Origin: an uncultured Clostridia bacterium
Lineage (GTDB): Bacteria; Bacillota; Clostridia; Lachnospirales; Lachnospiraceae
DNA length: 64,000 nt
Assembly (NCBI GenBank): GCA_946403295.1
Contig: CAMIZL010000003.1
Location: forward strand, 1 to 64,000
Direction of reading: 5' to 3'
Made by a program: the position numbers and the translations under genes. The notes beneath the pieces were generated by a model. That model worked only from the letters and a program-made list of their open reading frames with translations, was not told where the DNA came from and searched no databases. Of this stretch, positions 17,742 through 27,802 are shown piece after piece (the first letter of the stretch is position 1; each line of letters opens with the position of its first letter).

Positions 17742-17783
17742 AAAAACGATCGGAACCGTTATCGGTATCACCCGGTCGTTTTT
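17742..17783. terminator. bidirectional terminator between convergent genes
   Basis: Arms AAAAACGATCGG and CCGGTCGTTTTT pair over 12 positions with one G-T wobble, and both ends are A/T runs. It serves the AlaX-Maf gene and the Nudix gene, whose stop codon lies in the loop. Confidence 0.7.
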
Positions 17784-18331
17784 CCTTTTTCACGCAGGTA
17801 AAGAGCTATGGCCGTTCCGACGAACGCATGGCAGTATTCGCTGTTGCCGAATGACGAGATCACCTCTTCCACCGGCACGAAGAAGTAATTAAGTATCTCG
17901 TCTTCATCCATATTAACCTTACCCGAATCAACGATATCCTCCGCCAGATAGAAGTACAAGGTATTGCTGAAAATGGCGGGATTGGGGTTAATGGCCGCAA
18001 GAAGCTTCATCTTTCCGGCTTTAAGTCCCGTTTCCTCCTGCAGTTCCCTTGCGGCGGCAACGGCAGGATCCTCTCCTTCTCCCGCAAGGCCTCCCGGAAA
18101 CTCCACAGTGATCTTTCCGTAGGCATGTCTGTATTGTCTGACCATACAAAAGCACCCGTTTACCTCAGCTATAATGCTGACCCAGACGGGCGCACCTATA
18201 GATATATAATCTCCCTCCATACCGAGAGTGGCGTTTTCTTCACGCTGTGAATAAACATCGAATATCGCTGTGTGAAGCAGTTCCCTGGTCCCTGTAGTCT
18301 TCCAGGATAATTCTTTATCGCTGTATTTCAT
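17768..18331 (-). CDS. Nudix hydrolase, ADP-ribose pyrophosphatase-like
   Basis: A 187-residue protein with a perfect Nudix box (Gx5Ex7REUxEExGU) at about residues 85-107: the glycine of GLAGEGE, then RELQEETGL. The flanking VRQYRHAYGKITVEFPGG is typical of ADP-ribose/NDP-sugar pyrophosphatases such as NudF, which split ADP-ribose to AMP and ribose 5-phosphate. Substrate cannot be set from the motif alone. It converges on the AlaX-Maf gene and shares its terminator. GAGAGGG precedes the ATG. Confidence 0.85.
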   Translation of the reverse strand: MKYSDKELSWKTTGTRELLHTAIFDVYSQREENATLGMEGDYISIGAPVWVSIIAEVNGCFCMVRQYRHAYGKITVEFPGGLAGEGEDPAVAAARELQEETGLKAGKMKLLAAINPNPAIFSNTLYFYLAEDIVDSGKVNMDEDEILNYFFVPVEEVISSFGNSEYCHAFVGTAIALYLREKGKTTG

Positions 18332-18374
18332 ATTCCCTCTCCGGTCAAAAAGTGTTCATGATCCGTCATGCTCA

Positions 18375-20285
18375 TCAGGACAACCTGCTCGTGAGGAAAT
18401 AAACGAATTCATCCTCCGGGATAGGCTTTGAAAAATAGTATCCCTGATAGAAACTGAATTCCATATCGGAAATAACCCCGAGCAGATTATCGGTCTCAAT
18501 ACCGCAGGCAACGGCTTTAAGATTAAGATCTCTGATCATGCGGACCATATTGCCCGTAACGATCTTACATTTATCGTTGAGAAGCGAATTCCAGATAACG
18601 GATCTGTCGAATTTTACATATCTGACGGGGAACCTGACTATTTTCTGCGCATCGGCCGCAGCGGTTCCGAAATTGTCGATCGTAAAAGTCATGCCGAAAT
18701 CCATGAGCTTCTTGATATTCATCATCATCGTGCTGTTATCGTCTACCTGGAACGCCTTGTCGGTGATCTCGAGATTGATAAAGCCGGGCGAAAGATGATA
18801 TTTCCCGGTGATGTTTATAAGCTTGTCCGCCATGTCGGACTGGATACATTGCATATACGAAATGTTTATGTCGATAAAGTCCATTCCGAGCGAATGAAGA
18901 TTATATTTCGATGCTATGCTGCACACGCGGTTGAAAACAAGCTCGCCGAGTTTTCCCATAAGTCCGTTCTTTTCGGCAACGGGAATGAATTCGGAAGGGT
19001 ATATAAGTCCGAGTTCCTTGTCCTCGATCCTCAAAAGCGCCTCCGCCGAAACAAAGTCCGAATTGTCACTGTTGAATATGGGCTGGAAATATACCGAGAA
19101 CGATTCATTCTTTATGGCTCTCATGACAGCCGAATAAACCTTGAGCTCGCGGTCATAATAATCAAATCTCGAGGTGTTGAGGAATACTATGGTATCGTTT
19201 TCGTTCTCTCTGTCCTTTTTGTCCTTGACAAATGAAAGAGCTTTGTAGATATGGTCGAACGAATAGAAAGCATCATAGCGGAACGCATATATTATCGGAG
19301 CGAGCGATTTCTTCATATCAAGATCGAAGCAGATCTTGTCAACCTGATTCGAAACACGTACGACCACTTCTCTTACATCCTGTGTCGTTATGATCGCAAA
19401 CGAAAGCTCATCGATGATAAACACGTTTTTCTTTTTGCATACTTCATGCAGCATGCTTATGATCCTGTTTTCAAGCTCAGTCCTCTTTGTCTCGGGGAGT
19501 GCCTCAACAACGAGTCCCATATTGTCGATACCGAGGAAGAATACGGAGAACTTCTTGCCCTCACTGAGCTTGTTATCGACACTGTCGAGGAAGCATCGCT
19601 CGTTAAAGCAGAGATTATATTTGTAATAATACAGGTACGGATCCTGAAGCGTCGTATAAAGGAGCATACCGACGATCATATAGGCATAAGCGAAAAGCTT
19701 GATATTAAGGTCGTCCGTATAAATGATCGTCCAGGCGCCGGCCGCTACAAGAATTAAAACGCTCAATACAACGACGATCAGTCCCGATTTCGAAAGATTA
19801 TCCTTGAAAAGGAAGGCTGCTATCAATACTATCGAGAATGTAAACAAACCGACGTAGTAAGGAAGCAGATAAAGAGATCCTCTCGATATCACGCCGTCCT
19901 CAAGCTTGATCAACCAGCCCGTAAAAGGCGAAGTAAAGATCAGGGATGACATGATGAGGATATATACGATGACAACGATATTAAATGTCCTGCCTATCCG
20001 TCTGAAGGACATAACGGCCATAAAGTAGCGCAGAACGATATATGTAAGAAAATACGCTATGAACATTCCGACGATCTTGATGATATACCACCAGCCGATG
20101 CTCATGGTCATGATCCCCTCGCCGGCAAAATCAAGCAACAACTCGGATATGGACAGGAGGATAACGAGTCCGAGGTAAAGGCTGTAATAATATCCGCTCT
20201 TCATAAAGATATTACGTCTCAAATAATATGTGAAAAGCATTATAACAGAAACCAATAATGCCGTCAGATCAAAACATAAAGACAT
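18375..20285 (-). CDS. membrane EAL-domain protein with degenerate GGDEF, probably catalytically inactive
   Basis: A 636-residue protein: about seven hydrophobic segments in residues 1-215, a degenerate GGDEF-like domain (about 225-365; IIDELSFAII stands where GGDEF would be) and a C-terminal EAL domain (about 385-630). The EAL domain keeps SAEALLR, INIS, LEIT, YVKFD and QGYYFSKP, but DDFG is DNFG and AEGVE is ACGIE, so one metal-binding Asp and the usual catalytic Glu are replaced. c-di-GMP phosphodiesterase activity is therefore doubtful; a receptor or scaffold role is more likely. It is 29 bases downstream of a paralogue with the same replacements and is probably co-transcribed with it. 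Confidence 0.85.
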   Translation of the reverse strand: MSLCFDLTALLVSVIMLFTYYLRRNIFMKSGYYYSLYLGLVILLSISELLLDFAGEGIMTMSIGWWYIIKIVGMFIAYFLTYIVLRYFMAVMSFRRIGRTFNIVVIVYILIMSSLIFTSPFTGWLIKLEDGVISRGSLYLLPYYVGLFTFSIVLIAAFLFKDNLSKSGLIVVVLSVLILVAAGAWTIIYTDDLNIKLFAYAYMIVGMLLYTTLQDPYLYYYKYNLCFNERCFLDSVDNKLSEGKKFSVFFLGIDNMGLVVEALPETKRTELENRIISMLHEVCKKKNVFIIDELSFAIITTQDVREVVVRVSNQVDKICFDLDMKKSLAPIIYAFRYDAFYSFDHIYKALSFVKDKKDRENENDTIVFLNTSRFDYYDRELKVYSAVMRAIKNESFSVYFQPIFNSDNSDFVSAEALLRIEDKELGLIYPSEFIPVAEKNGLMGKLGELVFNRVCSIASKYNLHSLGMDFIDINISYMQCIQSDMADKLINITGKYHLSPGFINLEITDKAFQVDDNSTMMMNIKKLMDFGMTFTIDNFGTAAADAQKIVRFPVRYVKFDRSVIWNSLLNDKCKIVTGNMVRMIRDLNLKAVACGIETDNLLGVISDMEFSFYQGYYFSKPIPEDEFVYFLTSRLS

Positions 20286-20314
20286 ATTATCCTTTACCTC
20301 CTTCTTTCAATGAT

Positions 20315-22222
20315 CTATCGTTTTGCATGAGCCGTAAGGAACTCAATATAATCCTCTTCGTAGAGAGGCTTCGAGAAATAATAACCCTGGAAAAGATCGA
20401 ATCCCATGGAATACAGCGATCTGTAAAGCTCTTCGGTCTCGACGCCGCAGGCAACTGCCTTATAGCCGAGTTCCTTTATCATCTTTACGAGATGCATGAG
20501 GATCGATTTGTTCTCCGGCCCGATAGTCGAACTTATGATGGTCTTCCTGTCAAATTTGATATATTTGACGGGGAAACCCGTGATCTTATCCGCACTCGAG
20601 AAGACACATCCGAAATTGTCGATGGCAAAGGACATGCCCTTTCTCTTAAGGCTTAATACGTTCTCAAGGATCGTACCCTTGTCTTTTATGCATGAACTCT
20701 CCGAGATCTCGATGCCGAATATCCTCGGGTCGATCTCATATTTACGGCAGATAGAGCCCATGCTGTCCGATAACCTGTTTCCTATGCACTGCGATTGCGA
20801 AATGTTTATGTGCATGAATATGGTTCCGAGATCCTTGAGGTTATGACGCTTAAGAGTCTTGCAGACAAGCTCGAAGACTCTGTCACCGATCTGACCCGAA
20901 AGACCGTATTTATCGGCAACGGGAATAAATTCATCGGGGAAAAGTATGCCAAGCTTCGGATCGTTGATACGCATGAGCACTTCGCACGATGAATAAGTAT
21001 CTATCGAAACGTCATATATCGGCTGATAGCAGACAACAAAATGATTATCCGCGAGTCCTTCCGTGATGGCCGTGAGCACAGCCCTTTCTCTTCGATGAAG
21101 CCTGAAATCTTCTTTTTTGAGCTCGAACACACGCTTTCCGCTGTCGGTACCGGGATTATGCGATTTAAACATATCGGCCGCAGTGAGGCAATCCTCTCCC
21201 GTTTCTATATCTTCTTTTCTGAGAACGGACACATAAGGCTCGAGCGGAAGGAGCGATCCGACACCTACGCATATGTCACGCAATTTTTCATAAATACTGC
21301 CGGCGGCATCTTCCTTCATCTTCGGGATCGAAATCGCAAAAATACCGTTATCGAGATAGAATACGTTTTTCTTTCCGAATCCCTTGACGATACCCTCCAC
21401 AAGGCGGTTCTCTATCCTCTCGATCATATCCCTCTGCAGATACATGCTCATCATCGTAAAATCAACGATGCCCGCAAAGCAAAGACCTTCGAAATTGTAA
21501 TGCCTGAAATTGCGTTCCGCTATCTGTTTGAACGCATGCTCGTTAAAGCACATATTGTATTGATAGTAGTATTCGGAAGCGTCTTCGATCGATGAGAACA
21601 GAAGGATCATCGCAAGTGCGGCGAAAATAACGCCGGGCTGATATCTCGGGAACAGGGACTGACCGATAAATGCCAAAAAGAGCGCACCGGTGGCCGCCAA
21701 AAGCGAATATCTCTGATATTTTCTGACGTTCTGCCCGTATTTAACAATATAAAAGACAACGGATACGTTGAAGCACAGGATCACTATCGTAAAGAAGATA
21801 TTATAGACGAGGGACACGGTTACGATCCCGTTTTCTATCGTAAAGAAGAATCCTGTCGAAGGTGTGACGGAAATGCCTATAAGCTCGATAACGGCGATGG
21901 TAACAAGAAGTATCCTTGCCGGTATCGATATCTTTCTGACACCGAGTATCTCAAAGAAATAAAAGACGATCCCGAAATAGAATACGCAGAAGCACAGCAT
22001 CAAAAGACAAGTACATGTCGTTAATGCTCCCGCATCCACATTATCGAGATCTGCCGTAAGAAAAACTACTATTTCGTTTAAAACATTGATTATCGAAAGC
22101 GTGATAAGACACGAAATAAAATAAAAGCCGGACCGCTGGCGCGTATTGCGTCTGGCAAAATAAGCGATAAGAAGCAGGGTTATTATACCCGCCGTCGCAT
22201 ATGTAAAATCGCCTAATACCAT
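20315..22222 (-). CDS. membrane EAL-domain protein, paralogue of its neighbour, probably inactive
   Basis: A 635-residue protein with the same plan: about seven membrane segments, a degenerate GGDEF-like middle and a C-terminal EAL domain. The signature is EVLMR instead of EALLR; INIS, IEISES, YIKFD and FQGYYFSKP are kept, while DNFG and ACGVE carry the same Asp-to-Asn and Glu-to-Cys replacements as the neighbouring gene. The shared deviations in proteins that have otherwise diverged suggest selection for a non-catalytic binding function (inference). The only other candidate c-di-GMP protein in the window is the PilZ protein at 57773-58573. GAGGGAGCGGATT precedes the ATG. Confidence 0.85.
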   Translation of the reverse strand: MVLGDFTYATAGIITLLLIAYFARRNTRQRSGFYFISCLITLSIINVLNEIVVFLTADLDNVDAGALTTCTCLLMLCFCVFYFGIVFYFFEILGVRKISIPARILLVTIAVIELIGISVTPSTGFFFTIENGIVTVSLVYNIFFTIVILCFNVSVVFYIVKYGQNVRKYQRYSLLAATGALFLAFIGQSLFPRYQPGVIFAALAMILLFSSIEDASEYYYQYNMCFNEHAFKQIAERNFRHYNFEGLCFAGIVDFTMMSMYLQRDMIERIENRLVEGIVKGFGKKNVFYLDNGIFAISIPKMKEDAAGSIYEKLRDICVGVGSLLPLEPYVSVLRKEDIETGEDCLTAADMFKSHNPGTDSGKRVFELKKEDFRLHRRERAVLTAITEGLADNHFVVCYQPIYDVSIDTYSSCEVLMRINDPKLGILFPDEFIPVADKYGLSGQIGDRVFELVCKTLKRHNLKDLGTIFMHINISQSQCIGNRLSDSMGSICRKYEIDPRIFGIEISESSCIKDKGTILENVLSLKRKGMSFAIDNFGCVFSSADKITGFPVKYIKFDRKTIISSTIGPENKSILMHLVKMIKELGYKAVACGVETEELYRSLYSMGFDLFQGYYFSKPLYEEDYIEFLTAHAKR

Positions 22223-22298
22223 AATCCGCTCCCTCCGATAAGATTACCGAGTTTCATAATGTAAAACCGGCAAATCTCAGTCACCGGACAATCAAGAA

Positions 22299-23240
22299 TC
22301 AATCTTCCGACGAATCGCTGTCGTCAAACAACGCCTCTGCAAACTCTTTAGGGTCAAACCTTTGAAGATCGCCGAGTTTCTCTCCCACGCCTATGTATTT
22401 AACGGGGATCGAGAGTTCTTTCGCGATAGCTATCGCTATACCGCCTTTTGCTGTGCCGTCAAGCTTTGTGAGTATGATACCCGTAACGGGTGCCACTTCG
22501 CAAAACTGTTTTGCCTGAACAAGCGCATTCTGACCCGTAGTTGCATCGAGTACAATGAAAGTCTCTCTGCGCACACCCTGCATCTCCCTGTCGGTAACCC
22601 TGTTTATCTTGGCGAGCTCGTCCATAAGATTCTTCTTGTTATGAAGACGTCCCGCTGTATCGATCATCAAAACATCGGCTTTTCTGGCCTTTGCTGCGCT
22701 GAGGGCATCAAATACCACCGCCGCGGGATCGGATCCCTCGCTCTGGGAGATAAGCACCGCACCCGCCCTGTCGGACCATTCGGCAAGCTGGTCGATCGCT
22801 CCGGCTCTGAAGGTATCGGCCGCCGCAAGGATAACACGTCTGCCCTTGTCCCTCAGGAGTGCCGCAAGCTTTCCTATGGAAGTGGTTTTGCCGACGCCGT
22901 TGACGCCGATCACCATAACGACTCCGCCCTTATCCTCAAAATCATATGCCGATTCGTCCACATTCATCTGACCGGCAATTATATCTATAAGGAGCTGTCT
23001 CACCTCAGCAGGTTCCCTGATACCGAGTTCTTTGACCTTTGCACGTAGTTCCGTGATGATATCCTCGGACGCCTGCATTCCTATATCGGCCATTATGAGG
23101 ATCTCCTCAAGCTCTTCATAAAAATCATCATCGAGCTTTGAGGAAAAAAGTCCGCTCAGACCGCTCGCTATATTTTTTCTGGTTTTTGAAAGACCGTTTA
23201 AAAGTCTCCCGAAAAAACCGCTTTTCTTTTCCTGTTCCAT
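22299..23240 (-). CDS. ftsY: signal recognition particle receptor FtsY
   Basis: The SRP receptor GTPase that docks ribosome-nascent chain complexes at the membrane. The 313-residue protein has the short acidic/basic A region, an N domain (about 20-100) and the G domain with VNGVGKTTSIGKLA (about 112-125), DTFRAGAIDQL, DTAGRLHNKKNLM, and TKLDGTAKGG (about 258). It lies downstream of smc, as in many Firmicutes, but has its own promoter at 23270-23298 in the 167-base gap. Confidence 0.95.
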   Translation of the reverse strand: MEQEKKSGFFGRLLNGLSKTRKNIASGLSGLFSSKLDDDFYEELEEILIMADIGMQASEDIITELRAKVKELGIREPAEVRQLLIDIIAGQMNVDESAYDFEDKGGVVMVIGVNGVGKTTSIGKLAALLRDKGRRVILAAADTFRAGAIDQLAEWSDRAGAVLISQSEGSDPAAVVFDALSAAKARKADVLMIDTAGRLHNKKNLMDELAKINRVTDREMQGVRRETFIVLDATTGQNALVQAKQFCEVAPVTGIILTKLDGTAKGGIAIAIAKELSIPVKYIGVGEKLGDLQRFDPKEFAEALFDDSDSSED

Positions 23241-23269
23241 ATATAACTCCGCATTCGTTTACTAACATA

Positions 23270-23298
23270 ACTATACAATACTTGCGTTTCATATTCAA
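23270..23298 (-). promoter_or_regulatory. promoter for ftsY
   Basis: Minus strand TTGAAT (23298-23293), 17 bases, TATAGT (23275-23270), 30 bases before the ftsY start. Confidence 0.7.
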
Positions 23299-23407
23299 CA
23301 CCATGAAGAGTTACTTTTCTTATCACTTTTTGTCGTGTTGATATGATAAATGTAACCTTATTGTCGTGAAGCCCTCATCGGAAAGCCTCGAAAAAACCGT
23401 ATTTTTC

Positions 23408-26400
23408 CTACTTTTCAAGCTCGTTCTCTATCATGCTCACGCTCACGAGTGTCGAAACACCTTTTTCCTGCATCGTTATTCCGTAGAGAATATCGGCGCA
23501 AGCCATTGTTCCGCGTCGGTGCGTGATGATTATGAACTGTGAATGACCCGTAAGCTTTCTTAAGAACGAAGCAAAACGTCCGACGTTCGAATCATCGAGC
23601 GCGGCTTCTATCTCGTCGAGAAGGCAGAACGGCGAAGGTTTGAGGTTCTGGATCGCAAAAAGAAGTGCGATCGCGGCAAGCGCCTTCTCTCCTCCCGAAA
23701 GCTGCATCATGTTCTGAAGCTTCTTTCCCGGCGGCTGGGCGATGATCCTGATACCGGCTTCAAGGATATCTTCGTCTTCGACAAGTTCGATCGCTCCCTT
23801 GCCGCCCGCGAAGAGTTCCTTAAACACTTTATCGAATTCCCTGTTCATAGCCTCAAACTGCTCGGCAAACTGCTTACGCATCTTTTCGTCGAGATCGTTG
23901 ATTATCTCGTTGATCGATTCTTTTGATGCTATGAGGTCTTCTTTTTGCGTGTTCAAAAGATTGTATCTTTCCGACACATTCTTATAATCCTCGATGGCGC
24001 TGACATTGACGTCACCGAGATCCTTGATCGCCGATTTAACGGTCGCGATATCTTTTCTGGCCGTTGAAGACTTGAAATCCTCATCTTTAAACTTTCTTGC
24101 GGTTGTGACCGTGAGCTCATATTCTTCCCAGATATGACTGATCCAGCCGTCAAGCGATTCGGATATCCTGTCACGCTGGTTGGCGAGCCTTAAGCCCTCC
24201 TTCTCGAGTTCCGTGATCCTTTCTTTTAATTGTTCCCACGAATCAAAGAAGGATTTATGTTCGCGGGTCAGGTTCTCACGCTTTTGAAGAAGATCTTCTA
24301 TGCTCTTGTCAAGTTCAACGATCTTGGTCTTGTCGTCCTCTACCGACTGCTTCATGGACGAACTCTTGTCTTTGAGACCGTTTATGGTGGCCATCGTCTC
24401 ATTGTCAGCTTTGTCGGAATCTCCGATCATGACATTAAGTCGTTCTTTCTCGGAAGCGACTCTCGCAAGGTTTTCTCCGAGGTATTCCGCAGCCTTGGCG
24501 ACATTTGCTTCATCGATCCTGAGCTCCGATACGCCATCGATCGCTTTTTGCTTTTTCTCGTTTAATGCGACGAGCTCGCCCTCGCGGGACGATCTGTCCG
24601 CATCGATCTCTTCGTGACGCTTTCCGCTCTCTTTGATCTTTTCTTCGGCTTCCCTGATCTTTCCCGCGATGGAAAGGATCTGTCCGTCAAGTTCTTCCTT
24701 CTCTTTTGAAAGATCCGAAGCTGCAAACTCTATCTCGGCTTTTTTCTTATTCTCGTTTTCGATGCTTACCTTAAGGCTGTTGTAATCGATCGACATCCTG
24801 CCGATGAGCGTTCTGTGTTCTTCGCTCTTGGCCTTGGCAGCCTGTCGCTCCTTATTTATCTTGTCGTAACTGTTTGATTCTTCCCTGATCTTGTCGTCAA
24901 GAACTTTAAGCTCATCCTCAAGTTCCTGCATGAGACGTTTTCTTCCGAGAAGATTTGCGGCATTCTTAAACGCGCCGCCGGCGATCGAACCGCCCGGAGC
25001 AAGCTGCTCTCCGTCAAGTGTAACGATCCTCAGATTGTGATCGTATTTGCGGGCAAGCATAAGCGCATTGTCTACATTGTCGACAACAACGAATGCCTTA
25101 AGTAAAAACGTAAGTACGCCTTCAAAACGCTTCTCCGTGCGTATGAGCGAAAATGCGTCGCCGATAACACCTTTCTCTTTAAATACCGATTCGTCTACAT
25201 TGGTGTTTCTGTGACCGATACCGTCGAGGGGAAGGAATGTGGCACGTCCGAGTTTTTCTTCTTTGAGCCTGCCGATGATCTTCTTGGCCGTTTGCTCATC
25301 TTCGACGACTATATGCTGTATCGAAGCTCCGAGAGCCGTTTCAACCGCGGTTTCATATTTCTTGTCAACGTCTATTATGTCGGCAACGGGTCCGATTATG
25401 CCCTTAAAAGTGCCCGTCATCTCCATGACTTTCTTGACGGTTCCCTGGTAGCCTTCATAACGCTCCGTCATGTCGGCCAGCATCTCAAGACGTGACTTAA
25501 GAGCTGTTTCTTTCTGCCTGAGCGTATTGACGTTATCGATGATCTTCTTTGCCTTATCGCCCTGTTCGGCTATATCGTCAAGAAGCGCACTAAGCGCGTC
25601 CTTCTTCTCTTTGAGGGCTTTCTCTGCATCACCGATCTTCGATTCGAGATCTTTTATCGCCTCATCGGAACTCTCTTTGAGTCTTGCGTTTGCAAGGAGC
25701 TTTGACGCATTCTCGCTGCGTCTGATGTTTATCTGCTCCGTTAATGCTTTAAATCTCTCAATACTCTGCTTTACAAGAGCTTCGTCCGACAAAAGTCCGG
25801 CAAGTTCCCTGTCGCAATCACCCATGCCCTCGGTGATCTTTGCGATCTCTTCATCGACTCGTTTAACAGCGTCGTTTGCTTCATTTAATGAATCGGCAAC
25901 GGCTTTTTGCTTTTTGTCGATCTGTTCCTTCTGTTCAAGAAGCGCTTTTTCTTCATCAACTCTGGCCGCCAGTTCCATCCTGAGACCCGCGGCTGTTTCA
26001 TCCGTTCTTTTTTTGTTCTCTTCAAGGGAAACGATCTGCTGATCGATGAGCTTTAATTCGCCTTCCTTCTTTTCGATGCCGACAAGAAGCTCCGTCTTAT
26101 ATGCGCGGCCCTCATCAAGAGCTCCCGCATAGTCTTCGAGCGCAGCCTCAAGCTTTTCGTATTCGGCTCTCGTATTCTCGTTGGCGGATTTTGTATTGTT
26201 AAGATCCTCTTCTACGATACGGAGTTTTTCTTCAACCGATCTTCTGATCGAATCGGATTTATCATATTCGCAAAGGAACGAATTGATCTCGAGATTCTTA
26301 AGTTCGTCTCTGAGTCTTAAAAATTCTTTTGCCGTAACCGACTGCTTCTCGAGAGGTCCGAGCTGTGCTTCGAGCTCTCTTATGATGTCGGTGACTCTTT

Positions 26401-26965
26401 GAAGATTGTCATTGGCTTCAACAAGATTGGTGATCGCGATCTGTTTTCTTTTTTTGTATTTAACGATACCTGCGGCCTCGTCAAAAAGTTCACGTCTGTC
26501 CTCGGGTTTTGTACTGAGGATCCTGTCTATCTGGCCCTGGCCGATGATCGAATATCCTTCTTTGCCGATACCGGTGTCCATAAAGAGCTCATGAACATCC
26601 TTAAGTCTGCATGCGGTTCCGTTTATGAGATATTCGCTTTCACCCGAACGGTATACTCTTCTGGCAACACTGACTTCGTCATAAGCTATGGGAAGCTTAT
26701 GATCGCTGTTGTCGAATGTTATCTCTACAAAAGCAAAACCTAAGGGGCCTCTTGCCTCCGAACCGGAGAAGATGACGTCCTGCATGTTGAAACCGCGAAG
26801 AAGTCTTGCGCTCTGCTCACCGAGAACCCATCTTACGGCATCGGCGATATTACTCTTACCGCTTCCGTTGGGTCCGACTATGGCTGTTATACCGTCGTGA
26901 AATTCAAGCTTCGTTTTTAGCGCAAAGGACTTGAATCCTTGAATTACTATATTCTTAAGATACAT
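23408..26965 (-). CDS. smc: chromosome segregation SMC ATPase
   Basis: The condensin-like ATPase that compacts and segregates the chromosome. The 1185-residue length is typical. Walker A GPNGSGKSNI is at about residues 32-41, and long coiled coils (about 170-500 and 660-1010) flank a hinge (about 515-640, starting FKGIIGPVADII). The C-terminal head has the signature LSGGEKALAAIALLFAI and Walker B FCLLDEIEAALD. It is flanked by rnc upstream and ftsY downstream. scpA and scpB are not in the window. Confidence 0.97.
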   Translation of the reverse strand: MYLKNIVIQGFKSFALKTKLEFHDGITAIVGPNGSGKSNIADAVRWVLGEQSARLLRGFNMQDVIFSGSEARGPLGFAFVEITFDNSDHKLPIAYDEVSVARRVYRSGESEYLINGTACRLKDVHELFMDTGIGKEGYSIIGQGQIDRILSTKPEDRRELFDEAAGIVKYKKRKQIAITNLVEANDNLQRVTDIIRELEAQLGPLEKQSVTAKEFLRLRDELKNLEINSFLCEYDKSDSIRRSVEEKLRIVEEDLNNTKSANENTRAEYEKLEAALEDYAGALDEGRAYKTELLVGIEKKEGELKLIDQQIVSLEENKKRTDETAAGLRMELAARVDEEKALLEQKEQIDKKQKAVADSLNEANDAVKRVDEEIAKITEGMGDCDRELAGLLSDEALVKQSIERFKALTEQINIRRSENASKLLANARLKESSDEAIKDLESKIGDAEKALKEKKDALSALLDDIAEQGDKAKKIIDNVNTLRQKETALKSRLEMLADMTERYEGYQGTVKKVMEMTGTFKGIIGPVADIIDVDKKYETAVETALGASIQHIVVEDEQTAKKIIGRLKEEKLGRATFLPLDGIGHRNTNVDESVFKEKGVIGDAFSLIRTEKRFEGVLTFLLKAFVVVDNVDNALMLARKYDHNLRIVTLDGEQLAPGGSIAGGAFKNAANLLGRKRLMQELEDELKVLDDKIREESNSYDKINKERQAAKAKSEEHRTLIGRMSIDYNSLKVSIENENKKKAEIEFAASDLSKEKEELDGQILSIAGKIREAEEKIKESGKRHEEIDADRSSREGELVALNEKKQKAIDGVSELRIDEANVAKAAEYLGENLARVASEKERLNVMIGDSDKADNETMATINGLKDKSSSMKQSVEDDKTKIVELDKSIEDLLQKRENLTREHKSFFDSWEQLKERITELEKEGLRLANQRDRISESLDGWISHIWEEYELTVTTARKFKDEDFKSSTARKDIATVKSAIKDLGDVNVSAIEDYKNVSERYNLLNTQKEDLIASKESINEIINDLDEKMRKQFAEQFEAMNREFDKVFKELFAGGKGAIELVEDEDILEAGIRIIAQPPGKKLQNMMQLSGGEKALAAIALLFAIQNLKPSPFCLLDEIEAALDDSNVGRFASFLRKLTGHSQFIIITHRRGTMACADILYGITMQEKGVSTLVSVSMIENELEK

Positions 26966-26993
26966 AAACCAACCTGTTATCCTTCTCTTACAC

Positions 26994-27674
26994 TTACTTT
27001 ATATCTTCAAGCGCTGCAGCCGCAGCAAGTTGCTGTGCTTCTTTCTTAGTCTTTCCGACTCCGATCCCCTTAAGCTCACACCCGATGTAAACTCCGGCTT
27101 TAAAGACCTTGTCATGATCGGGTCCGGATTCATCGAGGATCCTGTATTCTATCGCGAGCTTTTTAGCGAAGGAATCCACTTTTTCCTGCAATTCGGATTT
27201 ATAATTCCTAACGGTCATTTCCTCGTATTTATCAAGGAGTTGTCCGTAAACAAGCTTCTTTGCGGTCTCAAACCCACCGTCAAGATATATGGCTCCGAGC
27301 ACGGATTCAAAGACATCACATAAGATCGAGTTCTTATTCCTGCCTCCGCAGCTCTCCTCACCTTTCCCGAGGATTATATAATCCGACATCCCGAGTTCTT
27401 TGGTCAATTTGGAAAGAGATTGTTCGCAAACGAGCTGTGAACGAAGCGATGACAGAGCGCCTTCCCTTTTGTCGGGGTTCTTATTGAAAAGATATTCCGA
27501 AACTATAAGTTCAAGCACGGCATCGCCGAGAAATTCAAGTCTTTCGTAACACTCCGAATCACCCATCATACACTCGTTTGAATATGAACTGTGTGTAAGG
27601 GCGGTTTTTAAAAGAGTCCTGTCCTTGAATTTATATGACAATCTTTCTTCCAGCTTGGTGTAATCCCTCTCCAC
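26994..27674 (-). CDS. rnc: ribonuclease III
   Basis: Cleaves double-stranded RNA in rRNA maturation and mRNA decay. The 226-residue protein has the catalytic motif ERLEFLGDAVLELIVSEYLF (about 43-62), the second acidic cluster DVFESVLGAIYLD (about 114-126) and a C-terminal double-stranded-RNA-binding domain (about 155-225). It starts with GTG; GGAGGG lies about 10 bases upstream. It follows acpP after a 123-base gap filled with short tandem repeats. Confidence 0.95.
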   Translation of the reverse strand: MERDYTKLEERLSYKFKDRTLLKTALTHSSYSNECMMGDSECYERLEFLGDAVLELIVSEYLFNKNPDKREGALSSLRSQLVCEQSLSKLTKELGMSDYIILGKGEESCGGRNKNSILCDVFESVLGAIYLDGGFETAKKLVYGQLLDKYEEMTVRNYKSELQEKVDSFAKKLAIEYRILDESGPDHDKVFKAGVYIGCELKGIGVGKTKKEAQQLAAAAALEDIK

Positions 27675-27718
27675 CGACTGCGAGCCCTCCTCTTTTATGC
27701 GCGATCTTTATGACACTT

Positions 27719-27802
27719 CGCGCGGTCCTTGTCGACAACAACGCGCGGTCCTTATCGACGTCTTACGTGCTTCCTTGTCGACAACAACGCGCGGTCCTTA
27801 TT
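27719..27802. repeat. 22-24 bp tandem repeats running into the acpP stop codon
   Basis: Four units start CGCGCGGTCCTT (or CGTGCTTCCTT), most continuing GTCGACAACAA: 27719-27741, 27742-27765, 27766-27787 and a partial 27788-27802. The TTGTCGACAA core is palindromic. The last partial unit includes the acpP stop codon. Confidence 0.8.
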
